The position numbers and the translations under genes are program-made. Positions 23,053 to 35,695 of a stretch of 64,000 nucleotides of DNA are shown one piece after another; the stretch's first letter is position 1; each line of letters begins with the position of its first letter. Below the pieces are notes generated by a model, which was not told the DNA's origin, made no database searches, and saw only the letters and a list, made by a program, of their open reading frames with translations. The stretch is taken from assembly GCA_032158125.1 (NCBI GenBank), contig JASKOT010000006.1, positions 186,001 to 250,000 of the forward strand, read 5' to 3'. The stretch comes from Papiliotrema nemorosa. Lineage: Eukaryota; Basidiomycota; Tremellomycetes; Tremellales; Rhynchogastremaceae.

Positions 23053-23804
23053 ATGGCGCTCGGTCCAGTCCACTGCGGCTCTTTTCTCCTCTTTTCCGCG
23101 TTTGTGCTCTTGCTCATCGCGACCCTCTCTGCACCCATCATCAACCGAGTCTCCTTTTTGGATATCACGGGGCAAGGCGTCCGATCGACGTTTGGAACCT
23201 TTGGGTACTGTCTCGATGTAAATGTGAGTCCCCTGGTCATGGGTTTCACTGATATCAGGAGGGCGGGGTATGTTCGCGCAGGGCACTCGGGTACAACATT
23301 GTCGCCGCTTCCGAGGCATTGTTCGACCATGAATGGACCTCGGACACGGTCCAGCATCTCACCAAAGCCCTCGTCCTCCACCCCATCGCTTGCGGTCTCA
23401 CGTTCTTATCCCTCCTCGTGTCCATCTTTTCCGACCGACTCGGGTTCATCTTCTCCGCCCTCTTGGCCCTCCTCGCCTTCTTGGTCACCCTCGCAGCGCT
23501 CGTCATCGACTTTGTCATGTTTGGAATCATCAAACGAGAGGTCGACAACAATTCCAACGTCCGAGACGCGAGCTATGCCAATGCCATTTGGATGGTACTC
23601 GCCGCGACGATCGTCTTGTTCTTTGCCATGTTTATCGTCTTGTTTAGCTGTTGCACCGCCAGGCGACACAAGAGGTCTAGAGACGCCGATGCGTATGGAC
23701 GAGGTGGGGCGTATGATGCTGGGGGGTATGTGGGTAATGGTGCGCCGCCCATGTCGTATGCGCCTAGGAAGAAGCACTTTTGGCAGAGGAGTCAAAAGTA
23801 TTAG
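23053..23804 (+). CDS. RIM9: PalI/Rim9-like pH-response membrane protein (SUR7/PalI family)
   Basis: Two exons (23053-23223, 23259-23804) around a 35-nt intron give 238 residues. There is an N-terminal hydrophobic segment, an extracellular loop with GYCLDVN and, after the intron, EGGVCSRRALGYNIV. This Cys-bearing loop is the mark of PalI/Rim9 proteins. Three more hydrophobic helices follow, then a short charged and Gly/Tyr-rich cytoplasmic tail. Family members help sense ambient alkaline pH at the plasma membrane in the Rim/Pal pathway that activates Rim101/PacC. Two proteins known as Rim-pathway outputs in fungi, an Ena ATPase and a chitin synthase, are also in the window. Confidence 0.85.
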
Positions 23805-24097
23805 CCCGCGAGCAGCGAGCGCAGCGAGCGGCGAGCGGTATGTGACTTGTCATGACATTTGAGCTAGAGTGGAAAGCAGGTGTGGAGGGTATCTTGTAGC
23901 GATTATTATACACGAGAAGCTATTCAATGTATTTATCCAAATGACCACCCTGACCATACCATTATGCCAGAGAACCCGCCGAACATGTATTCATGCAAAC
24001 TATCAAATGAACCAGTACAACGAAATGACAGGCTAAAAAACCCATGCGTACTCCCGTAACGTCATCAAGATCAATCGTGTATCGTCAAGACCAACCA

Positions 24098-27000
24098 TTA
24101 TATCGGGGTAAACCCCCTCAGAGTCGAAAACAACCTGACACTCTTTCTCCTCCTCGGTGTACCCACTTCTAGCTCGACCTCGTCATCCTCTATCGACTCG
24201 CTATACCCTGCCGAAGAAGCACCCGCATCAAACCCATCATCTGTACTATTCCTCGACATTGCCGGTCGAGATTTCACCTCTGCGTTATCCCGGATAAACG
24301 ACATGCTTCGACGGATCGACCACCCTTTGGTCGGCGGGTGGTTGGTCAAGCCCGCACCGTGCGGATACACTGCCATTTCGTCTGAACCCTGCCTCAGACC
24401 CGCGGGCCGCCTGATCGGACTCGCATGGACCGACCTCGACGGGCGTGTCAGTGGCGGCAGCTCGGGCAATGGCGGCGCCTCGGTCGGAGTATGGACCGGG
24501 GACACTGGCATGGATTTGGCCCGAGCCGGTCGGTCCGCATGGTACCCACTCTTACGTCGGGTCAACAGATGCGCAATGCTGCTCGAATCGGCCATGAGAT
24601 CGAGTGATTTCCTCATATTGGTCAGAGACTTCCGCTTGGCGAGGGTAAATGTCGACGGCGCGGATTGTCGGGTAGGGAGCGGCGAGTGGGGTCTGGACAC
24701 CGACGCAAGGGAAGGGGCACGCGAGTGACGCATCGTGCCGAAATCCGACGTCGCCGTCTCGTCGGCGCTCTCGTACGCCTTGGTGTCGACCTCGGTGGAA
24801 GATTCATTGCCAAGGGTGAATCCCTGTGCGCGTCGTTTCCCCGCGAGCGAACGGGTTTGTCTCACAGGCATGATATTCCCGCGGACCTCTCCGGTAAAGG
24901 CAATGTCAAAAGAAGCCTGCCTGGCGTCGAGGAACGATCGTCTTCGGCGCAGGGAAATTTCCCTGTCGGGAAGGAATAAAGTCTGATGCAGCTGCGCCTT
25001 TGACCTCGCGGTGGAGCAAGACTCTGAAAAGACATCCATCAACCCGCGATCGACCATCAACCTCTGCGTCGCGCTCGCCCGTCGGAGGAGGATCGTGGAC
25101 GGTTGCCCTCGACGATCCCCAGCCAGAGGTGTAGGGGCATCGTTCAACGGCTCGTGGCGAGGCTCTGGAAACTCCATCTCCCCAGGCATCCCGGCCAGGG
25201 TATGACGCTTGACATCCATGGGGACGGTGGGTGAAGGGGGTTCCGGCGCAATCGCCGCCGACATGCGCCTCGCCCTCGCGGCAAAGGGCGATACCGATGC
25301 GGGCAGTTCAAACGGCGGGACGGTCGATTCGTCTCGTGCTTGACACAATGCAGCAGCCCAAACTTCCTTTTCCGTCTCGCACGATGCCGCCAGGTCGAAA
25401 CTGTGGTCCCGGAGAGAGAGCCGTACCGAGTGGGGCAAGAACCCTGCCATGAGCTAAAATTTACAGGGTTGCTCACCCTCTGTGATGTCGATCAGTTCAA
25501 ACACCTCCAAAGGGAGGAAATGTTTCGCCTCGTAAACTTTGCCCTTTTTCACCTTGGCCAGGATCAAATACCCCTTGTACAAGAACGCACCGAGGTATTT
25601 CACCTTGACCGGCGGGATGAGGGGTGCGACGGTCGGGTGGTGATGCAACACGTCCAGTGAGCCAATCAGTCGACACGTCCCGAGCGCTTTGAGGAACCCC
25701 GGTGTGAGAGCCGGGTGCGGTTCGATCCGCTCCACCAGGGTGGCCGATTTAATCTCACTCTCCCTGACTCTTCTCGCCTCGTCGGCTTCCTCTGCGACCC
25801 CACGCATCGCACCCAATGCACGCTCGACATCCACACCCGTGTCATACCCGTCCGTATCTTCATCGCCCAGTGCCGTCTCGGCCACGAGGAGCTGGTTGAG
25901 GAGCAGTGGGTATCGGCAGATGCGCTGGATGGGCATGATGAGAAAGTCTCTGAAATGGAGTCGAGACCTGTTGGACGCGGACACCTCGGTGGTGTCGGAG
26001 AGCAGCTCGCAGAGGGTCGAATGGGGCTGCGAGGACGAGATGATTTGACATCGACGCTCAAACCCGGCGTATTCGGGTTTTTGGGAAACGTGCCGGACCA
26101 ATGTGGCCGCGGCGATGGATCCAGCACAATACTCGTTGTACGCTGAGAATGACGATGCCTGAGGTCAGCTCGACCTTTTGTAAGACCCACCTCGTCGACG
26201 AATATCGCCGCCAAACGTCGCGAGACTTTTTCCAATTGCGCACAAATCACAGGCTCGGGATGTTGCGGCTCATACCCCAGCGCCTCCTCCTTCAACACGT
26301 CGACCATCTTGCCCGCCACCCTCATGTGAATCTCCAACAAGACCCTCGCATTGCGGGCCACCAGATCCGCCGTCCTCTCGCTCACCGACGGCAGGGCGTA
26401 GAGTTGAGGCAGATACACCTGGACCAACGTCTTGAGATCCTCCGTGTAAGCCACCTCGGTCTCGACCAGTTCGAGTAGGATCATGCGCCGCTTTTCCAAA
26501 CGACGACGATGGCGGGTCTGCCTCGCCTCCCATTCAAGGGACCGCTGTAGGCGGATCGCATTCAACGCGGCATCCTTTTCATCCGGAGGTCCTTCCTTGG
26601 ACGATTTGGCAGATCGGGATAGCGAAGTGGTGGCAGAGGACAATGGGTGTTCTTTACTCGAGGGGGAAGTGGAAAACTCTGCCGAAGCAGAGGTATCGGT
26701 CCCGGTCAAAGAGGCAGAAACGAGCGACCGCATGTCGGTCGAGACGGGTAAATGGTCGGGAATGTATTTCGGTTCCAACTCGAGTCGCCCATAATCCAGC
26801 GACGACCGTCGAGCTGGGGGTTCATGTGGGATCCGGTCTGGCACGACGATTTCAACGTCAGGCACGTTGGACAAACCCAACACTGGGTTCAGTGTCAATG
26901 ACGATCGGCGAGGAGATATATGTGGGGACGCTGATAGAGGCTTGACCGTGGCCAAGGTGGAGACCGACTGAAAGGTGTATTCCGACTCGGCGTGTTGATA

Positions 27001-27660
27001 CGCATACGGTTCATGCCTCGGGTCGAACCGCTTGGCCACTTCATGCGGCATCGACGACCAAGGGGTTTCAAGACTACCCAAGGAGAGCCTCCGCCGCGGG
27101 TTCTTGACCGGCCGAGGAGGGGTCGAGGGGAGTTGAGATGTCGATGCAGAGACGGGACTGATGGAGTAGGTGCTGGCGCGTCGCCTCTGTTTCACCGGCG
27201 AGACGGGCGATTCGGTGGGCGTCGCTCCCTTTTTCCTCTGCGGCGGGTGGGACAGGGTAAACGTGGAGAGGGGGAGGATGTATTTCCCTTTTGCCTTGAT
27301 CGAGTTGGTTCTCGACGGGCCCGTGTTGGGATAGGCAGAGAACAACGGCTCATCGGGGGTGCCCAGGGGTATGGCGATGGGGGCAGGTTTGGGTCTATCC
27401 CCGGGTGTCGATATTCCCGGTGACACCCTAAAGTATGACCCATCGTGCGACCCTCTCCTCGATGGCGCTTCTAGCGGTGTGAGGTATTCGCTCTGCGACT
27501 CGTCTTGCAGCCGAGCATCACTTTTTGCCTCGTGGATGGACGGCGGGGTGTGTGCGGCTGAGCCGGGGATGGTGTCGAGGGTGGGGACACCGATGGCAGA
27601 GAGTGCCACGGGAAAGGGGACGATTTGGGGAGGGAGAGAGAGGGTAGGGCCGGGTTCCAT
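24098..27660 (-). CDS. RhoGEF with DH and PH domains
   Basis: Three exons (26191-27660, 25477-26158, 24098-25443) with 32- and 33-nt introns give about 1165 residues. Residues 1-370 are Ser/Pro-rich. The DH domain starts near RRMILLELVETEVAYTEDLK and includes FRDFLIMPIQRICRYPLLL, the conserved helix that contacts Rho GTPases. A PH domain follows (GAFLYKGYLILAKVKKG ... FLPHSVRLSL) and ends with ETEKEVWAAAL, which holds the invariant PH tryptophan. The second splice site is fixed by frame: only the AG at 25444-25445 keeps the PH domain open. The tail is again Ser/Arg-rich. It would activate a Rho/Cdc42-type GTPase in polarity or cell-wall signalling. Confidence 0.9.
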
Positions 27661-29836
27661 CTTGGGAGAGGTTGTGATTCAGCGAGGGGTCTACAGATGA
27701 GTATGTGCTCGGAGATTTTGGAGGGAGAAAGGAGGAAAGGGGCGACAAAGGAGGTCAGAAGGGTCGTCTGGGTAGACCGTGTAGGGTATATAGGATAGAC
27801 CGGAACGCACCTGGAGGTCCATGGCGAGAGATGCCTGCGATTTCAGACTTTGAGAGGTCTCCGCGAGATGCTATATTGACGTCAACAACTATTGAGATGA
27901 GGCACTCACCTGTACCCCTTGACTGGTAGAGATGGGTTCGTCTATCCTAGACACCTATCTCGGTTCCCTTCAGATAGACCAGTGCCCAACGAAATGAGCA
28001 AGGGTAGGTACGTCCGACTGCTGTTAGGTCATCTCCAGGTGTGCAAGCCACTCACCAATACCGGACCAACGAGTCTACCTTTCAACCTATGCAGAGATCG
28101 ATCGAACGCAAGGTGATCCTTTCAGACTCTCGCAGATGGATAGACGATGAAGCCGTATGCGACCTCCACCCGAGATGATTCTGACACAGAGATGGCTGGG
28201 AGTGGTCTGAGTCTCCTTTGTGATGATCAACCTCGACTTTGCCGCCGTCGGGTGGTTGACAGTGGGCTGAGAGATATGCTTTCGCAGCGACGAGCTAAAT
28301 TGGCGCTGTGCTCTCGGTGAGTGGGACGATGGTGGTGCTTGCTTGCTTGGTACGACTAGTGCCTGGGTGTGCACAAGACGTCGGTCCGGTCGAGTGTAGT
28401 GGAGGTGAAATGAAGTACGACGGTTGTGGGATGGGAAATGAAGAATGACCGAAATCTTCCGGATTAGACGGGTGTCACCTGTTGTTGTTTTTGGCTTTTG
28501 AGCGACGAGGACGATCGTTCCCGAGATGAATTGAGCGTCGCAACTGCTCTCGACTCGCTCGTCAATGTCGACAGAGGTGTGGAGAGTTGTACAAATGGTC
28601 AAAGGTCAACTTTTGATGATACGATGGGATTGGGATTGGGGAATGCAGAGGTCGAGCAAGTATTAGATCATCCCTATTTGATTTTTCCCTGCACCTGCCC
28701 TGTTCTCAACGGCAACAGGTCAGCCCACACATGGTGACAGCGGCACCGATGTATCAGGGCACCCGGCTTCAAGAAGCATATCTTGCCCTTATCATACCCT
28801 CGAAATGGCAGCATGAGCAGCTCGTGCATTTGCTCAGATGTGTGCCCCTCGAGCACAAGCGAGAAACAGATCCACGTCTCTCAATTGTCACGCTGCTTTA
28901 CCTCTAGGTCCTCTCCTCTCCCACGTCCCGGCAGATACTGCCCTCGATCGACGAATTCAAGCAGTGAGGCATAATGAAGGCTTGGCTTGTGAACGTCGCA
29001 TGACGTCTTTTGGCGTCGGAGGGTTGTCGGTGGTTATAGGGTTAGTAGCGACCGTTTAGGCGTTTGAACCGGGACGACGGGGTTTCCCTGGGTCGTCGCT
29101 CTTTCCGTTTCTTCTGTGTCTTCCATGTGTCTGCCCAAAGTGGGATAACTGGATCTAGGGGTTTCACCCGGTGGCTGTGTTTCGAAGTCGACGATTCATA
29201 GCCGTCATCTCGAGATCGCAGTGAACATCGAGTGGCAGTCTGCTCAATCCCGTCCGTTGTTTTTGGCTTCTTTGCATCTCAGATTCTCCGAGACGTCGAG
29301 TCACTTGCAATTCACGGGATCTCATTTTGCTGGGTTGGGATCAAGGTTGGAGACACTGTCATGGTACCTCTGCGGTAAAACTAGACTCGACGCAATATAT
29401 CGCACGACGTGCTTCAACCTTCAATCTTATTCTTCCTTAGCCCCGGAGCACATGATAGTCGATAAGAACACTCACACTGCTTTCGCCCTTCAAAATCGAC
29501 CTGCTGTGAATAGTGGTACTCGGGGGAGCATGATGATCCTCAGACTTGTCCCTAGTCCTCCCTCGAGGCGATGCGCCAAGTACTGACCCCACTTTTCGGC
29601 AGGCTGCGAGGTTCATCTTCCCGGACTGCGCAGCATCGGGTCAAGGTTACGAATAGCCGATTAGAATCGATTTTGGAACAGACTTGGCATGGTCCAGCCG
29701 AAGTACGGCTCACCTCCACTTTTCCACTGGTATGGTGAGAGCTGATTTGGATGACCAAGTAACATCGATCGGCGGATCTTGACCATGCATGCAAAGTGTG
29801 CAGAGATGCAGTACCTTTGCCTGTACTGCCGTCTTT
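27661..29836. other. 2.2-kb intergenic region upstream of the RhoGEF gene
   Basis: A TATATA at 27787-27792 lies about 130 bp before the RhoGEF start. I see no gene elsewhere in the stretch. A 171-codon open frame at 28087-28602 (-) has no recognisable domain and is probably chance or a long leader. Confidence 0.5.
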
Positions 29837-30783
29837 TCAGGTCTGCGCTCGAGGCACGAGGCGCTTGATCCACCTCGACATGGTCTTCTCCCCTCCTCCC
29901 TTTTCTTCCGGCCAGATTTGTTTGTAGGTCTCTTGCAGCTCGAACCCACACTTCTGTATCAACCTCGTCGACGGGATGTTTCTCGTGTCAATAGTCTACC
30001 ATCAGCCCTCACACGACTTTGCATCCCATATGGAGACACCATCTACTCACCGCGACGAGGGTCCCAATCCCCAACCACCTTGCCCATTCTTCCTCCATCG
30101 CACTGATCATACCCGTTCCCACGCCTCGTCCTCTCACAACAGTCAACAAATCATAAGCCACCTCCCAGGTCTGTTCCGCCGGGGGCAGCGAGACCATCTC
30201 TGCCGCCGTCTTCCCTCCTGATTCATATGGGAAAATGTACAGTCCTCCAACCATCTCCCCAGCTTTCACCCCGGGTAAAGGTGTCGGTGTCGCTATGGTC
30301 GGGTGGTATCGAACCGCTGGAAGGGGAAAGGCTCCTATGGTCCGGGGACGAGTCCCGTCCTTGAGACCCTTTTCAAGCTCCCTCTGTCCAGCTTGATTGG
30401 GCGGTTGGAAATTGTCAAACCAGAATTGAAGGTCGTCCTGTTTGTACCTAAATCTGATCAGGACTCGACAGTGGGGAGTCTGTACACGTTAATGTCAAAA
30501 CGGGTACATACGGGTATGGACGACGGAAACACCATTGACCGATACTCGGTTCATTCCACAATCTCAACATTTCCACCTTGTCCGATTCATACATTGGAGT
30601 CAGCCGGAAATCCGAGTTGTTGGCCAAGACAATGTATGGCTCTCCCGTAGTCTCGTCAAACTCGATCCGAGTGTCTCTTCCATTTGTACGAGATGTCATG
30701 GTGCAGTCGAAGAGCAAGTTGTAGCATTTTAGCTGCACCTTTGTACCCGAGTCGAGTCGCAAAGAGTGCACCACGCGGGTCAT
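29837..30783 (-). CDS. GNAT-family N-acetyltransferase
   Basis: Three exons. Exon 1 starts at the ATG at 30783 and has a Ser/Thr-rich strand region, then SDKVEMLRLWNEPSIGQWC and FRRPYPY. A GTATGT donor joins this to KQDDLQFWFDNF. Exon 2 carries the core GLYIFPYE ... TWEVAYDLLTVVRGRGVGTGM, where RGRGVG is the acetyl-CoA binding loop (Q/RxxGxG/A). Exon 3 gives IDTRNIPSTRLIQKCGFEL, the conserved C-terminal GNAT block. The fold suggests acetyl transfer to an amine, but the substrate cannot be read from sequence. Confidence 0.8.
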
Positions 30784-30931
30784 TTCAGGAACCAAACAAA
30801 CGACCGTTCCAAACGATAAGCGCCCATCTTCGCTGGATCCTCGTTCATGTGAATCATCCCATTAATCGTATATAACAAGTCAAATCAAATGTAAGATTCT
30901 ATAGGAACAGATACATCATAGCCCCACCCTC

Positions 30932-33214
30932 CTAATCGCGATCCTGGTCCGTCTTGTCCATCTGCATCTCTTCCGGATACCTGGGTCGCGTACTCTCTAT
31001 ATCGTCTGGCCATCAGCGGCGTCCAAACCCCCTCTAAACACTCACCGACAAAGGACTGGTACGCCCACTCGACCGCCTCTGCCGCCCAGTAGAAATCGCA
31101 ATGCTACCATCAGCCCCCGTTCACCCCTACTCGACCCACCTCCGACTTGTCTAGCTTTGTCACCTTGATGACATTGACATCCTTTTCCTTCTTCTCCATC
31201 CGCTCAATCAACGGTTCTGCCAATACGAGATAGTCTCTCCCGCCATGGTATATACTCAACGGAGGGAAGCGGTCATCAAACCACCTATCGAGCGTATCGT
31301 CCAGTGTACATTTCCGATCGGCAAACCCGCCTTTACCGCACCACCAGAATATACTGGCTGAAGACACGGGCGTGGGTGTGAATCTAAACATTTTGGTCTT
31401 GCGTCGTGACAACCTGGATATTAGGTGAAGCGACCAACGATGGAGTAGACTGACCAATTGGTGTCTGTCCAGGAGAATAGGAACGCAAACATGGTACTAC
31501 ACGTCAGATACCACTCGTCACCCCGACTCACTATCCCAAGATGGCCTGTATGTTTAGCCCCGTTTCAGGCATCTCGGAGCCACTTACGAAAAGTTTCGCC
31601 GGGGCATAATCATACGCCCACCGCATGAGCGGTATAAAGTCTAGCACTCCGAAAAACCTCTTCCACGTGTCCCACTCCAACCTGTTCAACGTGGTAAATG
31701 GGAAACCCGTCGTCAATGGCCCAGCATAGACGGCAGGTGCCAGCGCAATGAACACGGATAGTTTTTTCCCCAGCGAAGGACACATGCCGAGTGAGAGCGA
31801 GATGAAAGCTAGGCCGTTGCCTTGGGAATGCCCGATGAAGCCAATCTAGAGTCAGGCTCATTCACAGGCACGAGCTCACCTTTTCGTAACCAGTCTCTTT
31901 ACAGACGTGCTCTACGAGGGCGGGTAGGTCGTACATGGCAAGCTCCCGAATTGTCCAATCTGCCATCAGCTCGTGTCAGTCGAGACTCTCACCCCAAAAC
32001 CGAGGATCGTTTCTCGAGAAATTCCGATGACCCATGTCAAAGATTCCCCTCGTGTTCCCTAGGTACACTTGATATCCGGCGTGCCTTGCCAGCCAAAATG
32101 CCAACGATCGATCTTCAGAGGTCACGAAAGAGCCAGACGACTGGAACAGGCCGTGAAGGATGAGCACAGGGAACCCGCCTATGCGTCAACCAGCGCCCTT
32201 AGTCCTACACTCACCCCTCCCATTTGATCTTGGCTGGTGCTTTGGGTCGATGACTCGGTGCATCCTGTCCTCAGCATAGCCCATCTAGTCTACGCACCTG
32301 AGGAGATATCCATCTTCCGTCTCGACCGTCTGATTCTCTATATCCATACCCACTTGCAATGCATAATCCCGTGGTTCTTTCGAAATCTTCCTCCCTTCCT
32401 TTCTCCAATACTTTTCATCGTCCCAGGGAAATTTCTGCACCTTGCCCGGACGGATCCATTTGGGCAGCGCGCGCAACGTCTCCATGGACATGGCCCATGA
32501 TACGACGAATGCCAAGAAAAATGTGGAGAGCACAATGGAGATGCTCTGGTTGATGAGCAGGTTGATCTTGGAGAGGAGGGTTAGAGGTCTTGGGGATTGA
32601 GGCGAGTAGGTCGAGAGGGAGACTGGGGGGAATGTAGGCCGTGAGAGATGTTGGGAAGGGGTGGTGGCTCTGTCGATAAAGATGCGTCGCAGGATACCCC
32701 TCGACGACGACGTCGAAGCGTTGGAGGATGATCGTGAGAGTCCAGGTCTTACTGCGGTTGGCGCCAGCAATGGTACACTCTCGTTCCTCCCTCTCCCACT
32801 TGTATACGCCTCAGGAGTCTCCTCTATGGCAAAATCTGGCGTTTTGGATTCTCCGCCTCGCACCGCCCGCGCTTGCCCGATGGCCGTCGCGGCGTTGGGC
32901 ATGTTCAACGCGGCTCTTGCAGGCGCGTCGAGGAGCTGACTAGGGGGTGATCTGACGAGATTGACACCGGGGTGTTGTCGCGTGGGGTGAAAGTTGACTG
33001 AAGAGGCGGTGGAAGTGATGGGTTCTTGTTCAAACGTATCGGGTAAATCGTCTTGCTTTTCCGAAAGGTATTTGGTTGGGATCAGGGTGGGATCGGATGA
33101 CAAGGGTGCGCCCCCGCGAGGTTTGAGCGAGTGAAGGGTGGTGGTCTGGGTGGTGGGTGAAGAAGGGGAGATGATCGATGTGGCCGCGTTGAGGAGTGTC
33201 GTTGACATGTTCAT
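30932..33214 (-). CDS. Membrane-anchored sterol esterase / acid lipase (alpha/beta hydrolase)
   Basis: Several exons (the first from the ATG at 33214 to about 32304) encode roughly 600 residues or more. The first 200 are Ser/Thr/Pro-rich. A single hydrophobic anchor (SIVLSTFFLAFVVSWAM) precedes the enzyme. The lipase part has the abhydro_lipase entry (QTVETEDGYLL), VLILHGLFQSSGSF (oxyanion region), GYQVYLGNTRG, and the nucleophile elbow GFIGHSQGNG. A later YHGGRDYLV supplies the likely Asp and HCDFYW the likely His. The layout matches yeast Yeh1/Yeh2/Tgl1 steryl ester hydrolases, which release sterol and fatty acid at lipid droplets or the plasma membrane. The introns are short, as elsewhere. 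Confidence 0.85.
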
Positions 33215-33598
33215 GGTGGAGGAAGCTAGTGTTTGGTTTTCCCAGGGTAAAACAGCTGACCCTTTCGTTTAGGATGGTTCTAATTGATATCTCGGATCCA
33301 ATTCGAATCTCGTAACCTTGCGGACACTGCGAATGAGTTTCGTGGGCCAGTAGTGATGCCTCTATCGAACGAGGAGGAGGATGAGATTGGTGGGACCAAT
33401 GTTGTCGACGATCGACAGGGGGTGCAGGTGTTTGGCGATAATTGGGGCGAATTCCACAAAGGACATCTATTGACCTGGGTGTCATATAGCAATCCGCGAC
33501 GACTTTGACAGTGACGACATGGGATGGTCCCGACGATGCTGTCGATGGTGATGAGCGAGGAGATGTCGATCAAGAGAGGTATCTGCAGCAGCTTCGCA

Positions 33599-33617
33599 GG
33601 GGGGGGGGGGGGGGGGG
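33599..33617. repeat. Poly-G tract (19 G)
   Basis: Nineteen consecutive G on the plus strand. Such runs can form G-quadruplexes and vary in length between isolates; they are also prone to sequencing error. Confidence 0.9.
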
Positions 33618-33845
33618 AAAGGGGATTGTTGTTCACCCCTCCCCCGCATGAAGTCATTTCACCCATCAGGGGCTCTCTCCACCAGAGTTCAGGCACCTCT
33701 ATCCAGATTTCACCTTCACAACTCATCGATCGACCTACAGTACCAATGGGCTGGACACCATGACTCGTCTCTCAAAAAGCTGCTCCTCTTCTCTACACCT
33801 CTACCTCTCGCCATGGCCTCCTCCTCACTGGAATCTACGACCCCC

Positions 33846-33869
33846 GTCGTCGTCGTCGTCGTCGTCGTC
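33846..33869. repeat. (GTC)8 microsatellite
   Basis: Eight uninterrupted GTC units in the upstream region of the gene starting at 34051. Confidence 0.9.
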
Positions 33870-34050
33870 TGGTACGATAAGCTTAATCCAATGTGTCAGC
33901 CTCACTATCCGGGATCTGGGCCCTCGATGCCCCAGTGTCAGGCTCATTTTGATTGTTTATCGCCACCCAAATGATGAGGTCATCCTCAAATGATTTCTGA
34001 CTTTACCACTGATCTGCCTCTGTCGCACACTCTTCACCCAATCACCCATC

Positions 34051-35695
34051 ATGGCGAGTTCTCCAACACCCATCAGGCAGCGCCATCGAGCCAAATCCGA
34101 GGACTGGGAAGATGAGATTGCAGAAGATCTCGCAGCATCGGAGAAGGGCCATATCAAAAGGCCTTCAACACCAAAGCGAACACCCATCCGAGCCCGGACG
34201 ACCCCGAGGACTCTCGCCAGTCCAGCTAGGTCTACCAAGACGAATCGACCTGTCAAAACTTACACCGCTATCGCCTCTCCACCAGCATCGACTTCTCCAA
34301 CGCCCCGAGCGACTGCGAAGGCGCAACCCATCTCACCATGGTTTGGGACCATCATAGGAACAACGTTCAAAATCGTCCTTGCGCTGATCCAGCTCACGCA
34401 CACCATCCTCTCACCCATCTATCCATATCTCTTCCTCACTATCGCATCCCTTCTCCTTTTATCCGGCGCGATATACTACCTCCCGTCAGCCATCTCATCC
34501 ATCCTATACAAATTCGCCGGCAAAGCGCTTCAGCCATTGTTGCGCACCCCAAACCTCACTATCGGCCAAGATGCTCTACAACTCCCCATCCGAACACTCT
34601 CTACACCTCTTTGCGCTCTTACAGGTCAATTGTGCGGTCTCTCCCTCCTCGCCAATGAGACTGCCGCTCAGCCATTCTGGAGGTGGAACATACGGCAAGG
34701 TGGAAATCAGGTAGATGTAGGTAGAGTGGCTAGAGAGATGGCTAGGGAAGTACAAGGAGCAAAGGATATTTTTGACAGTCTGGCACTCTTGACCAGCGGA
34801 GGAATGGTGGACCGATCCGAACATGTCAGGTGAGCTTCTTGCCAAGTCGTAGTTAAAGGTAGAATTTGGGAGCTGGGCGTTGCGGTGCAGATTGGTTCGA
34901 GTCTGGAGGAAAAGGAGGTGGTCACAGAGCAGCTGGTCCATGTGAGTTCCTCCTCCTGACCCACGACTGACCTCTAGCTCGGCAACATGGCCCGTGATCT
35001 ATCGGAAGCGCTCATCGAGACCAACGCAATGGCAGTCGACTCGTTCACCTGGCTCGAGTGGGAGGTAGGTCAAGCAATATCGTTATGGGGATACCTCTAA
35101 TATCCAGTTCCGAGCATTGGTCAAAGCTCTCCAAGCTCCCTCGGCCACTCGCACGTCCAACGAAAAACTGGCCGCCCGGCTCAACGCCATTCTCAACCGC
35201 CTGACCGAGTCTCTCGACAAACTCCACGCAAGCGCTTCCAACGCTTTCGTCTTGGCTCAAAAAGGCTCGGTCACGGGCCAGACTCTGCGAACCCGACTCA
35301 ATCCCATCGTGGAAGAGCTTCGCGACCAACATCAACGTTCACCCGGCTGGCGTCTTGCTGTTGACAAGTCGAAGCATTTCATCACTGGCGGTGAAATCTC
35401 CAAAGCCGAGCGGATCAGTCGAGATTTGAGCATCACGGAAGACACGATAGGCTCACTATCCACTCTGGTACGCGGTCTGGAAGAGAGTAGACTGGGTATC
35501 AAGACGTTTGTCAGTCAAATTGGCTTTTTCCAGGCAAGTATGGTGGGGTTCCACCTAGGGGCGGGTGAGCATGTGGGTATAGGACCGGAAGAGGAGATTG
35601 AAACGCTGGCTCAGGTGGTTGCCGAGCTGGGAAGGTCGGTCGGAAGGGCTAAACATCCCGTTCTGGAGGCGGAGGTCCCGGCCATTGATGCGTAA
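34051..35695 (+). CDS. Conserved-looking membrane protein with two helices and a coiled C-terminal domain
   Basis: Four exons (34051-34829, 34863-34941, 34978-35064, 35108-35695) give 510 residues with a clean frame at each junction. Residues 1-100 are basic and Ser/Thr/Pro-rich. Two hydrophobic segments, GTTFKIVLALIQLTHTIL and YLFLTIASLLLLSGAIYYL, sit near residues 105-150. The rest is mostly amphipathic helix (SLDKLHASASNAFVL, DTIGSLSTLVRGLEESRLG), suggesting a cytosolic or lumenal coiled-coil domain. I do not recognise the family; organelle or nuclear-envelope membrane is a guess. Confidence 0.75.

Larger units (their letters stand above)
33215..34050. other. Divergent promoter region with simple repeats
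   Basis: The region separates two divergent genes, the sterol esterase (-) and a membrane-protein gene (+). It holds a run of 19 G at 33599-33617 and a (GTC)8 microsatellite at 33846-33869. I see no gene. Confidence 0.5.

Noticed and set aside
23805..23837. A GC-rich gcgagc repeat after the Rim9-like stop
   Set aside because: A short low-complexity run with some dyad symmetry, too small to call a terminator or element.
28087..28602. A 171-codon minus-strand open frame upstream of the RhoGEF gene
   Set aside because: It has no recognisable domain, Ser/Arg/His-biased composition and no supporting splice structure; more likely non-coding upstream sequence.
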